From the NCBI GenBank assembly GCA_039545275.1, contig BCHS01000009.1, forward strand, positions 496,001 to 560,000: 64,000 nucleotides of DNA, written 5' to 3'. Position 1 is the stretch's first letter, and every line of letters begins with the position of its first letter. This stretch comes from Pseudomicrostroma phylloplanum (taxonomy: Eukaryota > Basidiomycota > Exobasidiomycetes > Microstromatales). The position numbers and the translations under genes are program-made. Positions 32,265 through 43,567 of the stretch are shown here, piece after piece. The notes below the pieces were generated by a model. That model saw nothing but the letters and a program-made list of their open reading frames with translations. It was not told where the DNA came from and searched no databases.

Positions 32265-33935
32265 ATGTCTGCCGCCGATCCGCGCTACTACCAGCTTTGG
32301 GCAGCCAGCGCTCCTAAGACCTCTGTTGCGTCTTCATCCTCCTCCACCGACAAGCCATATCGAGTGGACCTCGATGCTCCTGGGGGAGTGACCTATGCGC
32401 CTTCGGAACTGGCCACACACAACGCCAAGCGCCGTCTATTCATCCCAAGAAAGGGAGCATTGGATGACGAATACGATTTTGGCTATGAGATCGCACAGCG
32501 CATGCGTAGTGAGCGCGAAGCACGATCCAGTGACGATCAAGCGACTGTAGCCGAGCAGCCTTTCACTATTGGCGATGACACCCTCACCGAGGCAGAGGCA
32601 CAACAAGGCAAGGAGGCAGCACAGCACAACAATCAACCACAGAGTGATGCACAGCTCTACGCTCAGTCTGTTGCCCTCGGGTCCAAATCGCAAGATGAAA
32701 GCCGTCCACACGTTTCTTTTGCGACGCCGGCAAGTGACGAGGCGCCTAGAGATTCTTCTTATGCTGCCACGGACGCACACTCGATAGCGCCTTCAGACAC
32801 CCGCTCGTACCGCTCGACCACCACGACGGCGGACGTTGCCCGAAAGCAAGGTCTGTTCCAGGAACCTGCAATGGTGAGGGATGGTGCTGCCATTCTCTCG
32901 ACTTTCCGTCCGCCGCCTTCCATCTCAGGGGATACACACTCCGTAGATCCTTGGAACGTGACTGCACTCCACGGACGCCGTGAATTCGAACGCCTGACGG
33001 AGGAAGAGAGGGAAAAGGGTCTCACCAGGTTCGAAGAAATCTCTGGAGAGGGCAATGCACCTTCTCTGGAGGAAGTCCGTGCCAATGCCGAACGCGATGC
33101 TCCTCACTTCTCGGACTCCGCTACTATACGAACCACCAGAAGCACAGCTACAACGGTTGGGGGCGCTGGAGGTCTGCGAGTGCGAGATCTCTTTATTCCT
33201 GACCCACGACCGTACAAGCCGCTGCGCCTGGTCAGACGAAGCGATCCCAGACAGTTGCTTGTGTTGGCTTCGGGGGTGGCTCTTAGCCATCAAGAGCTAC
33301 AACAGGTCAAGCTTATGCAGGCCGCTGCCGCCTCTGGGGCTACGACGGACGCATGGAAGGAAGAGCAGCGCAAATCTTTGTTGGCTGCTCTAGGAGGAGA
33401 CGATGCTTCCGGCCTCTCAGGTGGGCTAGGCGTCTACTACTGTCCACCCGATCCAACTACTTCCTCAGCAGAGGCCTCGCCTCGACTCGATGCTAACTTC
33501 TCAAAGAGGATGGAGCGGGTCAGCTTTCCTCATCAGACCACTGCGAGGCGCGCTGCACTGCGTGCGGTCGTTGCGGCCTTGGAGTATATCAGGTGGGAGG
33601 AAGAAGGGTTCGACAAGATCGTCGTCGGGGTCTCTCAGAGCTGGATCGTCCGAGGTATCACAAATGACATCCACGAGTGGAGGAACAATGGGTGGCGACT
33701 CAGCCGCCAGACCTCTCTGGGCATGCCGGGGGATACTGTACCCGACCAGGACCTATGGGAGCTGCTGGACAGAATTGTCAGCGATTGGGAAGAGATCGAT
33801 TGCTCTGTACGATTCTGGCAGTTGAATCGAGAGGAGCTGTCGCCGGCTAGATCACTGGCGGAGGCGGGCGCTTTGAAGGAGGACCAGCAGGCGCAGATAG
33901 TCAAGTGGACAAAGAAGCCGCGAAAATTCCACTGA
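32265..33935 (+). CDS. RNase H-fold protein lacking catalytic acids
   Basis: The single exon gives 556 residues. The first ~310 are disordered, Ser/Thr/Glu-rich, with a conserved-looking FIPDPRPYKPLRLVRRSDPRQ lead-in. The C-terminal part (about 320-545) follows the RNase HI layout: a first strand (LLVLASGVA), GGLGVYY, TARRAALRAVVAALEYIRW, KIVVGVSQSWIVRGITNDI, WRNNGWRLSR, DQDLWELLDRIV, and VRFWQLNRE. At the four catalytic positions the usual YTDG is LASG, RAEL is RAAL, TDS is VSQ, and the final Asp is absent. Hydrolytic activity is therefore unlikely. The start MSAADPRYYQLW was chosen as the first ATG with coding character downstream of the shared promoter. A nucleic-acid- or protein-binding role is possible but unproven. 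Confidence 0.82.
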   Translation: MSAADPRYYQLWAASAPKTSVASSSSSTDKPYRVDLDAPGGVTYAPSELATHNAKRRLFIPRKGALDDEYDFGYEIAQRMRSEREARSSDDQATVAEQPFTIGDDTLTEAEAQQGKEAAQHNNQPQSDAQLYAQSVALGSKSQDESRPHVSFATPASDEAPRDSSYAATDAHSIAPSDTRSYRSTTTTADVARKQGLFQEPAMVRDGAAILSTFRPPPSISGDTHSVDPWNVTALHGRREFERLTEEEREKGLTRFEEISGEGNAPSLEEVRANAERDAPHFSDSATIRTTRSTATTVGGAGGLRVRDLFIPDPRPYKPLRLVRRSDPRQLLVLASGVALSHQELQQVKLMQAAAASGATTDAWKEEQRKSLLAALGGDDASGLSGGLGVYYCPPDPTTSSAEASPRLDANFSKRMERVSFPHQTTARRAALRAVVAALEYIRWEEEGFDKIVVGVSQSWIVRGITNDIHEWRNNGWRLSRQTSLGMPGDTVPDQDLWELLDRIVSDWEEIDCSVRFWQLNREELSPARSLAEAGALKEDQQAQIVKWTKKPRKFH

Positions 33936-34646
33936 AGATGCTGCAACGCGATGATGTAGCTGACCCCTATCGCAATGTAAATAGCCACCAGGTCTTGACC
34001 CGCACGGTTCTAAGCCAAGTAGTCTTTGTCTACCCTGGCAGGCGGGAGAGAGTGCCAAGGTAGACTACATGGCGCTGCTAGGCTGACTGCCGACAGCGGT
34101 GATGGAATGCGCTTCGATGCAAGAGAAGGCCGTGTGGCATGTCAGGCACTTGCGCTGCCGACGCCTACCGACGCGTTCAATCTCCGCTGCTGTTTGTTGT
34201 TCTCTCCCCCGGCAGCGTCGCCTCCCCCTTCTGGCAGTGACCCTGTCCCAGCTTTGCCCCTCTAGCATACGCCTTCCCTCCTTGTCTCTCTTCCATCACT
34301 CTTACGCCAGCCTCTTCATTCCTCCCTCGACTCTTTCGATCACTTCCGTAGCGCTCTTTTCCTCTCCATTTTATACTTCGATTCCTACGGACCCCTTGCG
34401 CTGGTTGCTTGACGCTACCCACGCTTTGAGTCACCCACACTCCTTTTCATCCCACCTCACTCTCTTCGATCTACGCTTCCACCGTCTCAGGAGATCTCGC
34501 GAAAGACGATTTGCGATACGACATCGTCTGCTTCCATTCCACAACATAGATAACACGGCTTTCGAAGTCGGATCGAGCTTCCAGTGGTACGCCGACCTCT
34601 CCGTCTCAATCCAGCTAGAACCACCGTCTCTGCAGCACTACCCAGT
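33936..34646. other. Intergenic, CT-rich leader of the Ser-rich membrane protein
   Basis: From about 34200 the plus strand is pyrimidine-rich (tctccctccttctc-like), as often seen upstream of fungal starts. A 183-codon plus ORF (34099-34650) is a by-product and ends at the real ATG. No gene is seen. Confidence 0.6.
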
Positions 34647-36537
34647 ATGACTGCCGGTGACAAAATGCACGCTCGTATGGAGCGACATCGCCAGATGCAG
34701 CAAGAACGCAGGTCGCATCCCGAGGTGCCTTACTCTGGTCCCTGGGCCCAGGATGTTGTCCAGAGGGACACCAGCAACCTAGCAAAGAAGATCCGCGCCG
34801 ACGTAGAGAGGAGACAGAGGATCGATCTGGACGATGAAGAGGATGGCACAGATGACGACACAAGCATGTCGTCATCATCCCCCGCTACCAGCACCGCGAG
34901 CGCCCGAAGTGAGTATCGGCGCTTGGCAGCCGCGAGGATGACGTTGTGCATGCCTACTAACATCGCGATTCACTTACTTATCTCTGTCTACAGCTACTTC
35001 GTCGCTCAGTTCTTCGCGAACCACGTCCTCGTCCTCTGCAGCTGCCAGCAAGACCGTGGCCTCTTCTTCTAGTGTCGCGACGCCTTCATCAACGTCTTCG
35101 TCATCGAGAGCAGTCGTCACACCCTCCTCGACGTCGACGTCCTCGGCTGCTCGCGCCTCTTCTACTTCCTCCTCCGCTGCCGCCTCATCATCGTCCTCGT
35201 CATCATCGGAAGAGGCAGAATCGACATCGTCTTCCAGCAGTCGTGCAGATGCGACCACTACCGCTTCGACCTCATTGACTCGCGCTACCAGCCTTTCTTC
35301 TGCTCTGCCATCCATCACTACCGCCACGAGCTCGAGGGGCACATCTGTCCAGGTGATCACAGAATCGGCCTCCGTAGCCACGGCAAACGCCGCGGCAAGC
35401 TCTACCGCGGCAGCCAGTAGTGGTCCTGGCGTCGGTCTGATCATCGGCATTGTTGCAGCTGCTCTAGCGGGTGTAGTCGTGGTAGCGGCCGTTGTGGGAT
35501 TCCTCGTCAAGAAGGCCAGCCGCAAGAGCGAACCTTTTGAAGGCGATCCATTCGACAAGGACGAGTTCCGAAGGCAGTCTGCTATGATTCCCGAAGGCTT
35601 CGAAAGCGATGATGGACACCGTTCAATGGTAGAGCACCGCGACTTCGACCCATCAGGTTACGGTGGCGATGAGGGAGGCTACGGTGGGCACATGCTCTCA
35701 GCCGGTGGTGCTGGTATGATGGCTGGCGCTGCCGGGGCATATGGCAGCTCTTACAACGAGAGCGGAGCTCCACGACCTCCAACGATGCTCGCTCGCCATG
35801 CTGACGCCTATCGAGACTATCAAGTGCCAGAAGCAACGGAGTCCGGCGGTCATTACGAAGCAGCCTTTGCCGCCGCACCTCAGTTCCCTCAGATGGCCTA
35901 CGGTGGAGAGGACCCATACTCACTTGCCGGTGTTGCCGGTGGTATGAAACAGATGCAGAACATCGACAATCCCTACGCACACCTCGATCGAAGTCTGTCT
36001 GCTTCGCAATTCCACGCTGCGGAGGCTGCCAACTACTATACCAACCGCAACGTCAGCGGTGGCTCCCAGGCGACTCAACTGCAGCGCAACGGAAGCGGTG
36101 GTACTGCCGTTGGGAGTGATGGCGACTATGGCCGATTTGATCAACAGGAAAATGCAGGCCGACCCATTAGCTACGATGGCAGCCGCTCCGGAACGCCCGA
36201 GCTGCCCAACGTGCAACAGACTTACGCGCTGGGGTCTGAGGAGGGACACTCGTCAGATCCCTCTGGCCGCCAATCAGCTATGGGCACTCTCGATTACCCA
36301 ACGATGCTCAACCCTTATGATGAGCAGCAGTACTACCAACACCAGCAGCAGCAACAGCAGGAGCAGGAGCATGGCATGGCAATGTCCTCCTCTCCACCGC
36401 CTGCGCTGCAAGTCCGAAATCTCACCGGTGGGCATGAAGGACAGAGGGGTATGTCCGACCAATACGGCAACCGCAATGGCAACCGCGATTCGGGAGCCTC
36501 ACAGACCAGCGATACCGCTTATGGCGGGGTCTACTAG
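34647..36537 (+). CDS. Ser-rich single-pass membrane protein, no signal peptide
   Basis: Exons 34647-34908 and 34994-36537 give 601 residues (85-nt intron, GTGAGT...CTACAG). Residues 1-87 are charged and soluble (MHARMERHRQMQQERRSH, AKKIRADVERRQRID). Residues ~88-230 are a Ser/Thr/Ala-rich, probably O-glycosylated stalk. A single transmembrane helix lies near 236-260 (GLIIGIVAAALAGVVVV), followed at once by KKASRK. By the positive-inside rule the ~340-residue C-terminus, rich in Gly/Tyr/Gln and ending in a Gln/Glu tract, is cytosolic. The layout resembles cell-wall stress sensors such as Mid2 or Skg6-like proteins, but no cysteine-rich head or N-terminal signal is seen, so the family is not assigned. 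A missed 5' exon with a signal peptide is possible. Confidence 0.7.
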
Positions 36538-38774
36538 ATTGGTCGTTCAATTAATCACCTGACAGCTGAGCGCAACGACTCATATCGATAGCAGGCCTAT
36601 CATACGGAACAGTCCTCTCCATTTGGATAGAGGGCCCCACTTCTTGTCATTTTCCTTCGTTTCGTCCCTCTTGCGTCTCACCACCGCCGTGTTGGATCTA
36701 CCCCCATCGTCTGGACGCTTCCTTATTTTTCGTGCTTCTCCCGCGATTTGGATTCAGCACGCCTCCCACTTCTGCCTATACTTGTTGTTCTTATGCCTCT
36801 TTCTCTCCCTTTTTTCGTCATTCTTTACGACTCCCATTCACTCGAATCTCAGCACTGAAGACCTCCTGCCTCTCAGTCCTCCGAATTCGTGACCTCCACC
36901 GTGCGACCCCCAGTGTTCGGCTCTGATCCAGGCTCGTTGGCGGCAATCTCGGTCGGCTTTGCCACTATCTATTTAAAGAGGTGTAGCAGTGACAAGCCAG
37001 CAAGCATACCAAGCGAGGTCACCTGGACTGTATTTCCGGTCCGAATTCGATAGAGGTCAGGGAACCGCTTACCTTGCTCCTGACGACTCTCCGATCACTG
37101 AGCTGTCGACGCCGTTAGCCTGGTGCGAGTGACTGGGTGAGCTGAAGAGCTGTAGACGAGAGCATCGTGTGGCCAGGATGACGCCCTAGACGCCCTACGC
37201 CCACGCTCAGGCTTCGCTTCGGAGGCGAGGCGGGCACTCACCCAGAGCGTGCGCTTAGCCGAAGGGGAAAAGGGCAAAGGGGGATATTCCTTGTGCGATC
37301 CGAGGGGCCGGACCAGACCAGGGCGTCCATGCGCCCCCACTGCCCTCCAGCTTTCGTCCGGGCTTACCTCCACTGCTCCTCTACTCTTCTTCTCTTTTCT
37401 CTCTTCTCTGGAGCGCATCCTGGAGCGCGACTGGAGCCTTGCCGGGAAGCCGTCTAGACGCCGCGAGGGTGGCGTGCTTGACTCTCTATTGGCGTCAATT
37501 TGTGGAGCGTGTGAGCCCACTCACCCAACCCAGACCAGATACATAGTGAGACATCCACCCTCAGGCACCATCCGTATCCGAGGTCGAGGACTTCTCCGGT
37601 TTTCCGGTTATTCCGGAGTCAGCTCGGAAGTCCTAAGCAGAGCTGGGTGGGCAGGCAGGCGGAAAGAGGTCACGACGTGCATCATCTGGGACCTTTGCGG
37701 GCTGCAGTCCGAGATTCCGCGTCTTGCCCCCCTCCCTTCGGTACACTGATCCAGCGCGCACGCACACCCCTGAATGCAGCTCTATATGCACAGAGAAGGG
37801 TGGTAACGTAGGCAAGAACCAGGCCAGGCAGGGCAGGCATGAAAGCAATACAGCCCAGACGAGTGATCAAGTGAAACGCCTAGACCGCCGCGGGGTACAG
37901 ACAGGCAGGCTTCGATTACTAGAGATCATGCGGGTGGATTGGGGGCGAGGGGGACACATCCATCGTGACGAAAGAAGCCGAGGTAGAGGAGGATGCGCAA
38001 AAGATAGCACGGCGTGCTCGAGGGGAGGTGAGTCCCCCCCAGAAGGCGCAAGGAGGCTCCGCGATCATTTTCCACATTTGGGCTCCAAGATATAATGAGA
38101 GCCCGAGGGTGATTGACGTCTGCTTGCTTCTGGGTGAGTGAGATAGAGTCCACCCACGGAATTCTGCAACACTATCTCTCTGTCGTGGAGGGCAGTCTTC
38201 CTCGCTCGTCGCATTTCATACAATTACCACTGCCCGGGCCCCTTCTTAGCTGTGTTTTTTTTTTTCTCGTCTTCACTTCGAAGATCCCAATCTGATTACA
38301 AGAGTGTGTGTGCTTCTGTTCCCTCGAAAAGGTGAGTGAGATCTCCGAGGAGGAGGGAAGCGGTCAGGGCGTGAGAGCAGCGCGACCTCGGCAGCAGGAC
38401 CCTGGAGCACAATAGCCCGGTCGGAAGACCCGAGAGCCGCTTGCCGCCTGCTCGCCTGCCTGCCTGCCATACCTTGAAAGAGGGTGGTGGATTGCCTCCA
38501 GACCATCTCTTCCGTCGTTTCCAAGCGAAATCTCTCCACATCGTCTTCTTCTTGTCCTTCTTCTCGCTCATCCACCATTGCCCTATCTCTTTCTTCCTTT
38601 CTTCAAATCTCTCCTTTAGAACTTACGCCGTCGTGCCACCTCCACCGAACGCGCGCCTCGCCTACCCTCCTTCCCCCACCTCTGCCATCTCCTCCCTCTG
38701 TCAGGCCATCCTCTTCTTCTATCTTGAAGATACTGCTCAGACACTGCTGCTGATACGAGATTGTAGCTGCCAAG
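36538..38774. other. 2.2-kb intergenic region, probable long leader/promoter of the MADS-box gene
   Basis: This is the longest gene-free stretch. ORFs on both strands (for example 37095-37520 minus, 37249-37749 plus) lack coding bias and family matches. TATTTAAA lies at 36970-36977, several GTGAGTGAG donor-like sites lie at about 38131 and 38332, and a T9 run near 38252. The last 200 bp are strongly CT-rich. A long, perhaps spliced, 5' leader is plausible. Confidence 0.5.
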
Positions 38775-40741
38775 ATGGGTCGCAAGAAGATCAAGATCGA
38801 GCCGATTCAAGGTAAGTCAGTCGTTTGCCAAGAGCTATCGCATGGTCACAGTAGTGAAGAAGATGGATTACTTCGACTGCATCCCTGCGAGAGGGCGCCA
38901 GAGAGAAACCCCTCTTGAGTCGCATCCTGAAGAGAAAGCTGACCTTCTTGTCTTCGCTGGTTCCTGATCGCTCGCAGAGGGTCGCAACCGCCAAGTCACC
39001 TACCTCAAGCGGAAAGCCGGACTTTTCAAAAAGGCATACGAGCTGGCCACTCTGACAGACTCGCAAGTCGCCGTAATCGTCTTTGGTCATAACGGCAGGT
39101 TGTCGCAGTTCTGCTCTGCAGATATGGACGCAGTACTGCTGAAATACACAGAGGTGAGCGGTCATTGCGAAGGTCGTGGGGAGATTGTCCGGGGATACAA
39201 CAGAGCTGAGGAGTGTATCTGCTACAATTCCTCCCTTCTCACAGCACGAGGGTCCTGTCGAGCACAAGGGCCCAGAAGACTTTGCCAACTCCACCGGAGA
39301 CGACGAAGATGACGAGGGAGACGAGGGAGGTCCCGACTCGTACGACCCCAAAGGACCGCCCGGAGGTTCCGGTGGGCCAGGGGGCTCGTCAGGGAGTGGG
39401 GGAAGCGGCGGAGGTAACCGTGGCGATGAGGGAAGCAGGTTCTTCTCCGACCAGGGTGGATCATCAGGCGATTTCAATAGCCACGGAGCCGGAACAAGTA
39501 GCGGCTCTGCGAGTGGACAGACGTCGGGTGATAGCAAGTCAGGGATCAAGAGGGGTAGAGGTGGATCCCCCAATCGGACCGCCGAGGGCCTCAAGATGGC
39601 GTCTCCAACTTCATCGAGCAACTCACCGGTAGACAAGAAGTCGTTTAAGGAGGCTATCCGAAGGAAGTCGGATAGCCGAGCTTCTGCAGGAGCGTCATCC
39701 TCTGTGAAGAGAGAGAGCGCTGCGACCGCCGAAAGATCACCTCTAGAGCACGAGCATACGAGGCAGTCCTCCGTTGGACAACGACAATTCGGAGCGCCCC
39801 CTCCATTTGAACAGCAGAGGAGCAATCTCGGCACAAACGGCGTCGTGTACGGGGCCGGCTCTCAGCAGGCTTTCGAAGAAGTCAGCTTCCCTTCCTCGTC
39901 TTCGATGGAGAGGGGGAGCGGTCGGAGATCTATCGCTCCCTACACGGTGGCAATAGGAGGGGGGAGCAATCTACCACTCTCAGGGCAAGCGCTCCCAAAC
40001 CAAATGATGCCGGGTCCTCCTGGCTGGCAAAGCCGTGCAAGCGTCAGCTTCGATACGGGAGGCGAGGGAGCCGGGGTGCAGTGGGACTATATCGGGGCTT
40101 CTCGCGGAGCTTTTCCCTTTCCACAGCCAGACCAGCAACAACAGCGACCTCATCCGATGGCATCTGCCCCTATGACGAGACAACCGTCATTTGCCTCTCT
40201 CGAAGACTCCAGCTCATCCTCGCTCTCACGTGGCCCTTCTCATGGAACGACGCCATTCTTACCTGGGATGCAGATGTCCAACGGCATACAGAATGGAAGG
40301 AGTACGATGATGGCCACCTCTCCTTCATCCCCTCCCACGAACCCGTACGCCTCGTTCGGCAACCCTGTCAGACCTCTACCCTCACGGCAAAGCTCCACGC
40401 CTGGATTGTCCACGTCGTCGCAGTCCCACCATCGACGAGGGACAGACGACTACGGCACGCTTGCGTCGGCTAGCAGCACAGACGGTACGCCTCTTCTCGC
40501 CTCGTCAAGTTTGGCTACACCAAGCGAGTCTCCGATGGGCTTCTTTGCGCCCGGAAGCGCACTACCTCCAGGCTCCACGTTGCCATTTGCACCAAGTACA
40601 GGATACTTTGTGACGAATGCCATGGGTGAACCTGCGAAGAATGTCGCGCTGCATGCGAATCCTCTGCACCAACCCATGGGTACGATCGACGCCGATGCTC
40701 AATTCCCACAATTCGGAAGCGCTGCTTACTTTGGACTCTGA
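38775..40741 (+). CDS. MADS-box transcription factor, MEF2/Rlm1 type
   Basis: It is a sequence-specific DNA-binding regulator. Fungal MEF2-type factors such as Rlm1 act downstream of the cell-wall-integrity MAP kinase. Exons 38775-38811, 38978-39153 and 39245-40741 give 569 residues. Residues 1-60 are a full MADS domain (GRKKIKIEPIQEGRNRQ, YLKRKAGLFKKAYELATL, VAVIVFGHNGRLSQF). The next ~12 residues (DMDAVLLKYTE) match the MEF2 extension, assembled across two introns. The rest is disordered: Gly/Asp-rich (GGSGGPGGSSGSG), then Ser/Pro/Gln-rich, with possible Ser/Thr-Pro phosphosites. The SRF/Mcm1-type SAM extension is absent. The gene has an unusually long upstream region. Confidence 0.92.
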
Positions 40742-41240
40742 GGCGGAGAGCATGCTAGAGCGACATTGGCGCCTGGTGCGTCAGAGTCGCCAGCTCTGCA
40801 TCTCTCGCGCAGGGGTCCCCCTACCCGTCTGACGTCGCAGCGTCTCTTGCGGCCTCGATGGCTCTCTGCTTTGCACAATGTCCTGTATCGCCCCTCTTTG
40901 TATATTTCTTTGCTGTGTTTGTGTATATGATTCTATTTCTTCTGCTTACTTCATTTCACTCGTCTGAATCTCAGGGCCTGACGAGGGATGACTTGGCTCA
41001 GGAGCGTCGTAGAAGGCGCGGCGCGTCTCGCACGGACGGCGAGGCGGAGCGACGGTGACTTGGAGGCGGGAGACCCTTTCACCGCTTGACTGGCGCTGGA
41101 CAGAGGCACTCGCACACCCACTCACTCATCCTCACGACCAATAACACTCACTCATTAGACTTCACTACCTCGCCATACCTTGTGTCTAGCTACTTGTCAC
41201 CCTCGTCAACACCCCACTTCCCCCCGAAAAGGCCAACGCA
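40742..41240. other. Intergenic between two plus-strand genes
   Basis: It holds the MADS-box 3' region (T-rich, tatatttc near 40898) and the promoter and CT-rich leader of the LisH-CTLH gene. No gene is seen. Confidence 0.6.
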
Positions 41241-43209
41241 ATGGTCCTCCCAGTCGCCTCTGGCTCCGGCAGCGGCACAGGCGCGACCGGGGACAAAGAT
41301 AAAGACGAGCAACAGCTAAGCACCGCAGACCGCATCGAGGAGCTCACATCGCCCACGGCCCTTCGCAAACTGGTGCTCAGCTACCTCCTCCACCACTGCT
41401 ACATCGATACTGCCCATGCATTCGCCAGAGACGGAGCTTCGACCCCTTCTGCGTCGAATGATGCACTCCTTGCGGAACTGGAGCAGGAGAGAGAGACGGC
41501 AAGGGGAGAGGCTGCAGCCGCTACCCCCGTGCCTAGCGTAGGGTACAGTAGTGCTCCCCTCGGTGGTTCCACTGGCGGCAGTACACCCAGGGCAGGAGGC
41601 AGTGGTGTAGGCTCAAGGGGGACGCACCCGCTCTCGGCCCCTCCGCTCTCTAGGCAAGACTCTTCCATGGAGGTGGAGGGGGATCACCTACTCGCACCCG
41701 CGTCATCCTCGTCGACCTTCAACGTACGAAGTGGTGGCAGTGGTACGATGCCTGGAGGTCCTGGTCCGATTGATGAGGATGCCGAGATGGGCGAAGCAGG
41801 AGCTCATGATGGAGAGGAAGATGAGCAGGGTGCCATGCACGATGGGACCAATGGCAATGGAGCTACACACAGCGGCGAACTCGGATCAGAGCTCTCCGAC
41901 GAGGACCTCCAGAGTGTACGACTGAGACAAGGTGAGCGCGAAGAGGGCGCTACGGTCACTTCTATCCAATTGCCTTGTCTGATGCTCATATTGCTTCCTC
42001 TCGCTCCTAGAGATCCGCGATCACATCCTCGCCGGTCGGATACGTCATGCTACCGAAGTTCTCAACACCCACTTCCCTACCGTGCTCAATGCCGAAGAGC
42101 GACCCACATATGCTCGTAGCAAGCCCAGCAAGGCGAATGGGTCCGTCTGGAGTCTGCCTTCCGGTCCAACGTCCCTTGAGCCAGAGCACCTGGCTCTCAA
42201 CCTCCAGATCCAAGCATTCATCGAGTCGGTGCGGTCCGCGAATACACCGAGCAACGGTATGGGTAGTATGATGCTCTCGCATGCCTCACTCGCGAGCAAC
42301 GGTCACAGCAGCAGTGCAGCCGCGTCCAAGGAAGCTGGCCTACGGGCTTCCTCTCCGGCTCCCCATAACATGGCGCAGTCCGCTCCAGGAATCGCAGCCG
42401 CCTCCATCTCCCGCTCCTCGTCCCCAGCACCATCCTCCGTCTCATCCGCCTCCTCATCCGCTTCTCATCCTTCAGGCGGGATGCCCACCGCCCTACAGTC
42501 CGCTCTAGGCAACGCTCAGCTCCTCTACGCTTCTGTGCAGCGCCTGAGGAATGGACCTTACAAGGAGCTCTACAAGAAGGAGCTCGAGTCTGTCACTGCC
42601 ATCCTGGCTTACAAGGATCTGGAGAGGAGCCCGCTCAAGAAGTATCTAGATTTCAAGAGGAGGAAGTCACTAGCGGACCAGATCAATAGCGCGATCATGT
42701 GTGAGTACGCTGTAAGGAGACATCGCCGCCAACAGTGTGTGTTCTGCAAACCAAGGCAGCCGACCTGACTGACATTTCTGGCATCTTCGCCCCCGACCTT
42801 TCATCACTGATTCCACAGTCCGGACAGGTCGTCCCTCTCAACCCCTCATCGAGTCCGCAGTACGCCAAACCACCTTTGTCTGGTCTCAGCTGCACAACGA
42901 GCACGTACCCATCCCACAGGATCATCCTGCCTACCAACGAGGCGCTAGACCCAACGGCGGCGCCACCGGCACCGGCACCGGCAGCAGTGGGGTTAGTGGC
43001 GGTGGGTTTGGGAGTGGAAGAGGAGAGGAGACTTGGATTCAGGAGAGTGCGGCGGATAAGAAGGGGAAGACGAAGGTGAGTTTGGCTGGTCCTGAATTGG
43101 GTCTGGGAGTGATGGGCTTTTGGTTTGACTTGCTCACAATGCGTGCGTCGTTGACCGTCGACAGGTACCTTCGACATTCTACCTTCCGGCCTTCCTTGCC
43201 GAGAGGTGA
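41241..43209 (+). CDS. LisH-CTLH-CRA protein, RanBPM/Gid1-like without SPRY
   Basis: It is a likely scaffold of the CTLH/GID ubiquitin ligase type. Exons 41241-41931, 42011-42700, 42819-43075 and 43165-43209 give 560 residues. The LisH motif is at about residues 33-65 (LRKLVLSYLLHHCYIDTAHAF). A Gly/Ser/acidic insert follows. CTLH begins across intron 1 (EIRDHILAGRIRHATEVLN). A long Ser-rich insert resembles the one in RanBP9. CRA spans introns 2 and 3 (LYKKELESVTAILAY, then NSAIMFRTGRPSQPLIESAVRQT). Exon 4 codes only 14 residues (VPSTFYLPAFLAER). There is no SPRY domain, which full Gid1/RanBPM proteins carry, and at 560 residues it is larger than human Gid8. Confidence 0.88.
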
Positions 43210-43567
43210 GCTCTACAGAAGTCTTCTATCAGGGACCACGAACAGCTCGTCCCTTTCTGCTCTTCGTTGTACATCTCTGCCTCCCCATCCGCGCATCAAG
43301 GCCCTCTCTCTCTCATCCACATCCTCTTTCGTCCCCTTCCCTTGTTCGTGTATCAGGAACCTCTCAACACTCCAGTCTGTCTCGGGCGGGCTAGGCTCGG
43401 CTCGCACATACATACATGCATACATACAATGAATCAAACACTACCGATGTGGATGACTATAGCTTCGTTTATACAAGGAAGGAGAGAGCATCGCGCGATC
43501 GCCATCGCCCAGCGTGGTCAAGCCGACCCGTTCGTCAAGTGCACCGTCTAAGATGGTGTTGTCATTA
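43210..43567. other. Convergent 3' region
   Basis: It lies between the stops of the CTLH protein (plus) and the BCS1-like protein (minus). It contains the tandem short repeat catacatacatgcatacatac near 43405-43425, suggestive of polyadenylation signals. No gene is seen. Confidence 0.6.

Noticed and set aside
34099..34650. 183-codon plus-strand ORF as a signal-peptide exon for the Ser-rich protein
   Set aside because: It is in a different frame, CT-rich and without a convincing signal peptide or donor joining it in phase to the downstream exon.
38791..39834. 347-codon minus-strand ORF opposite the MADS-box gene
   Set aside because: It mirrors the plus-strand exons, introns and Gly/Ser-rich region. 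The plus strand codes an unmistakable MADS domain with phase-consistent splicing.
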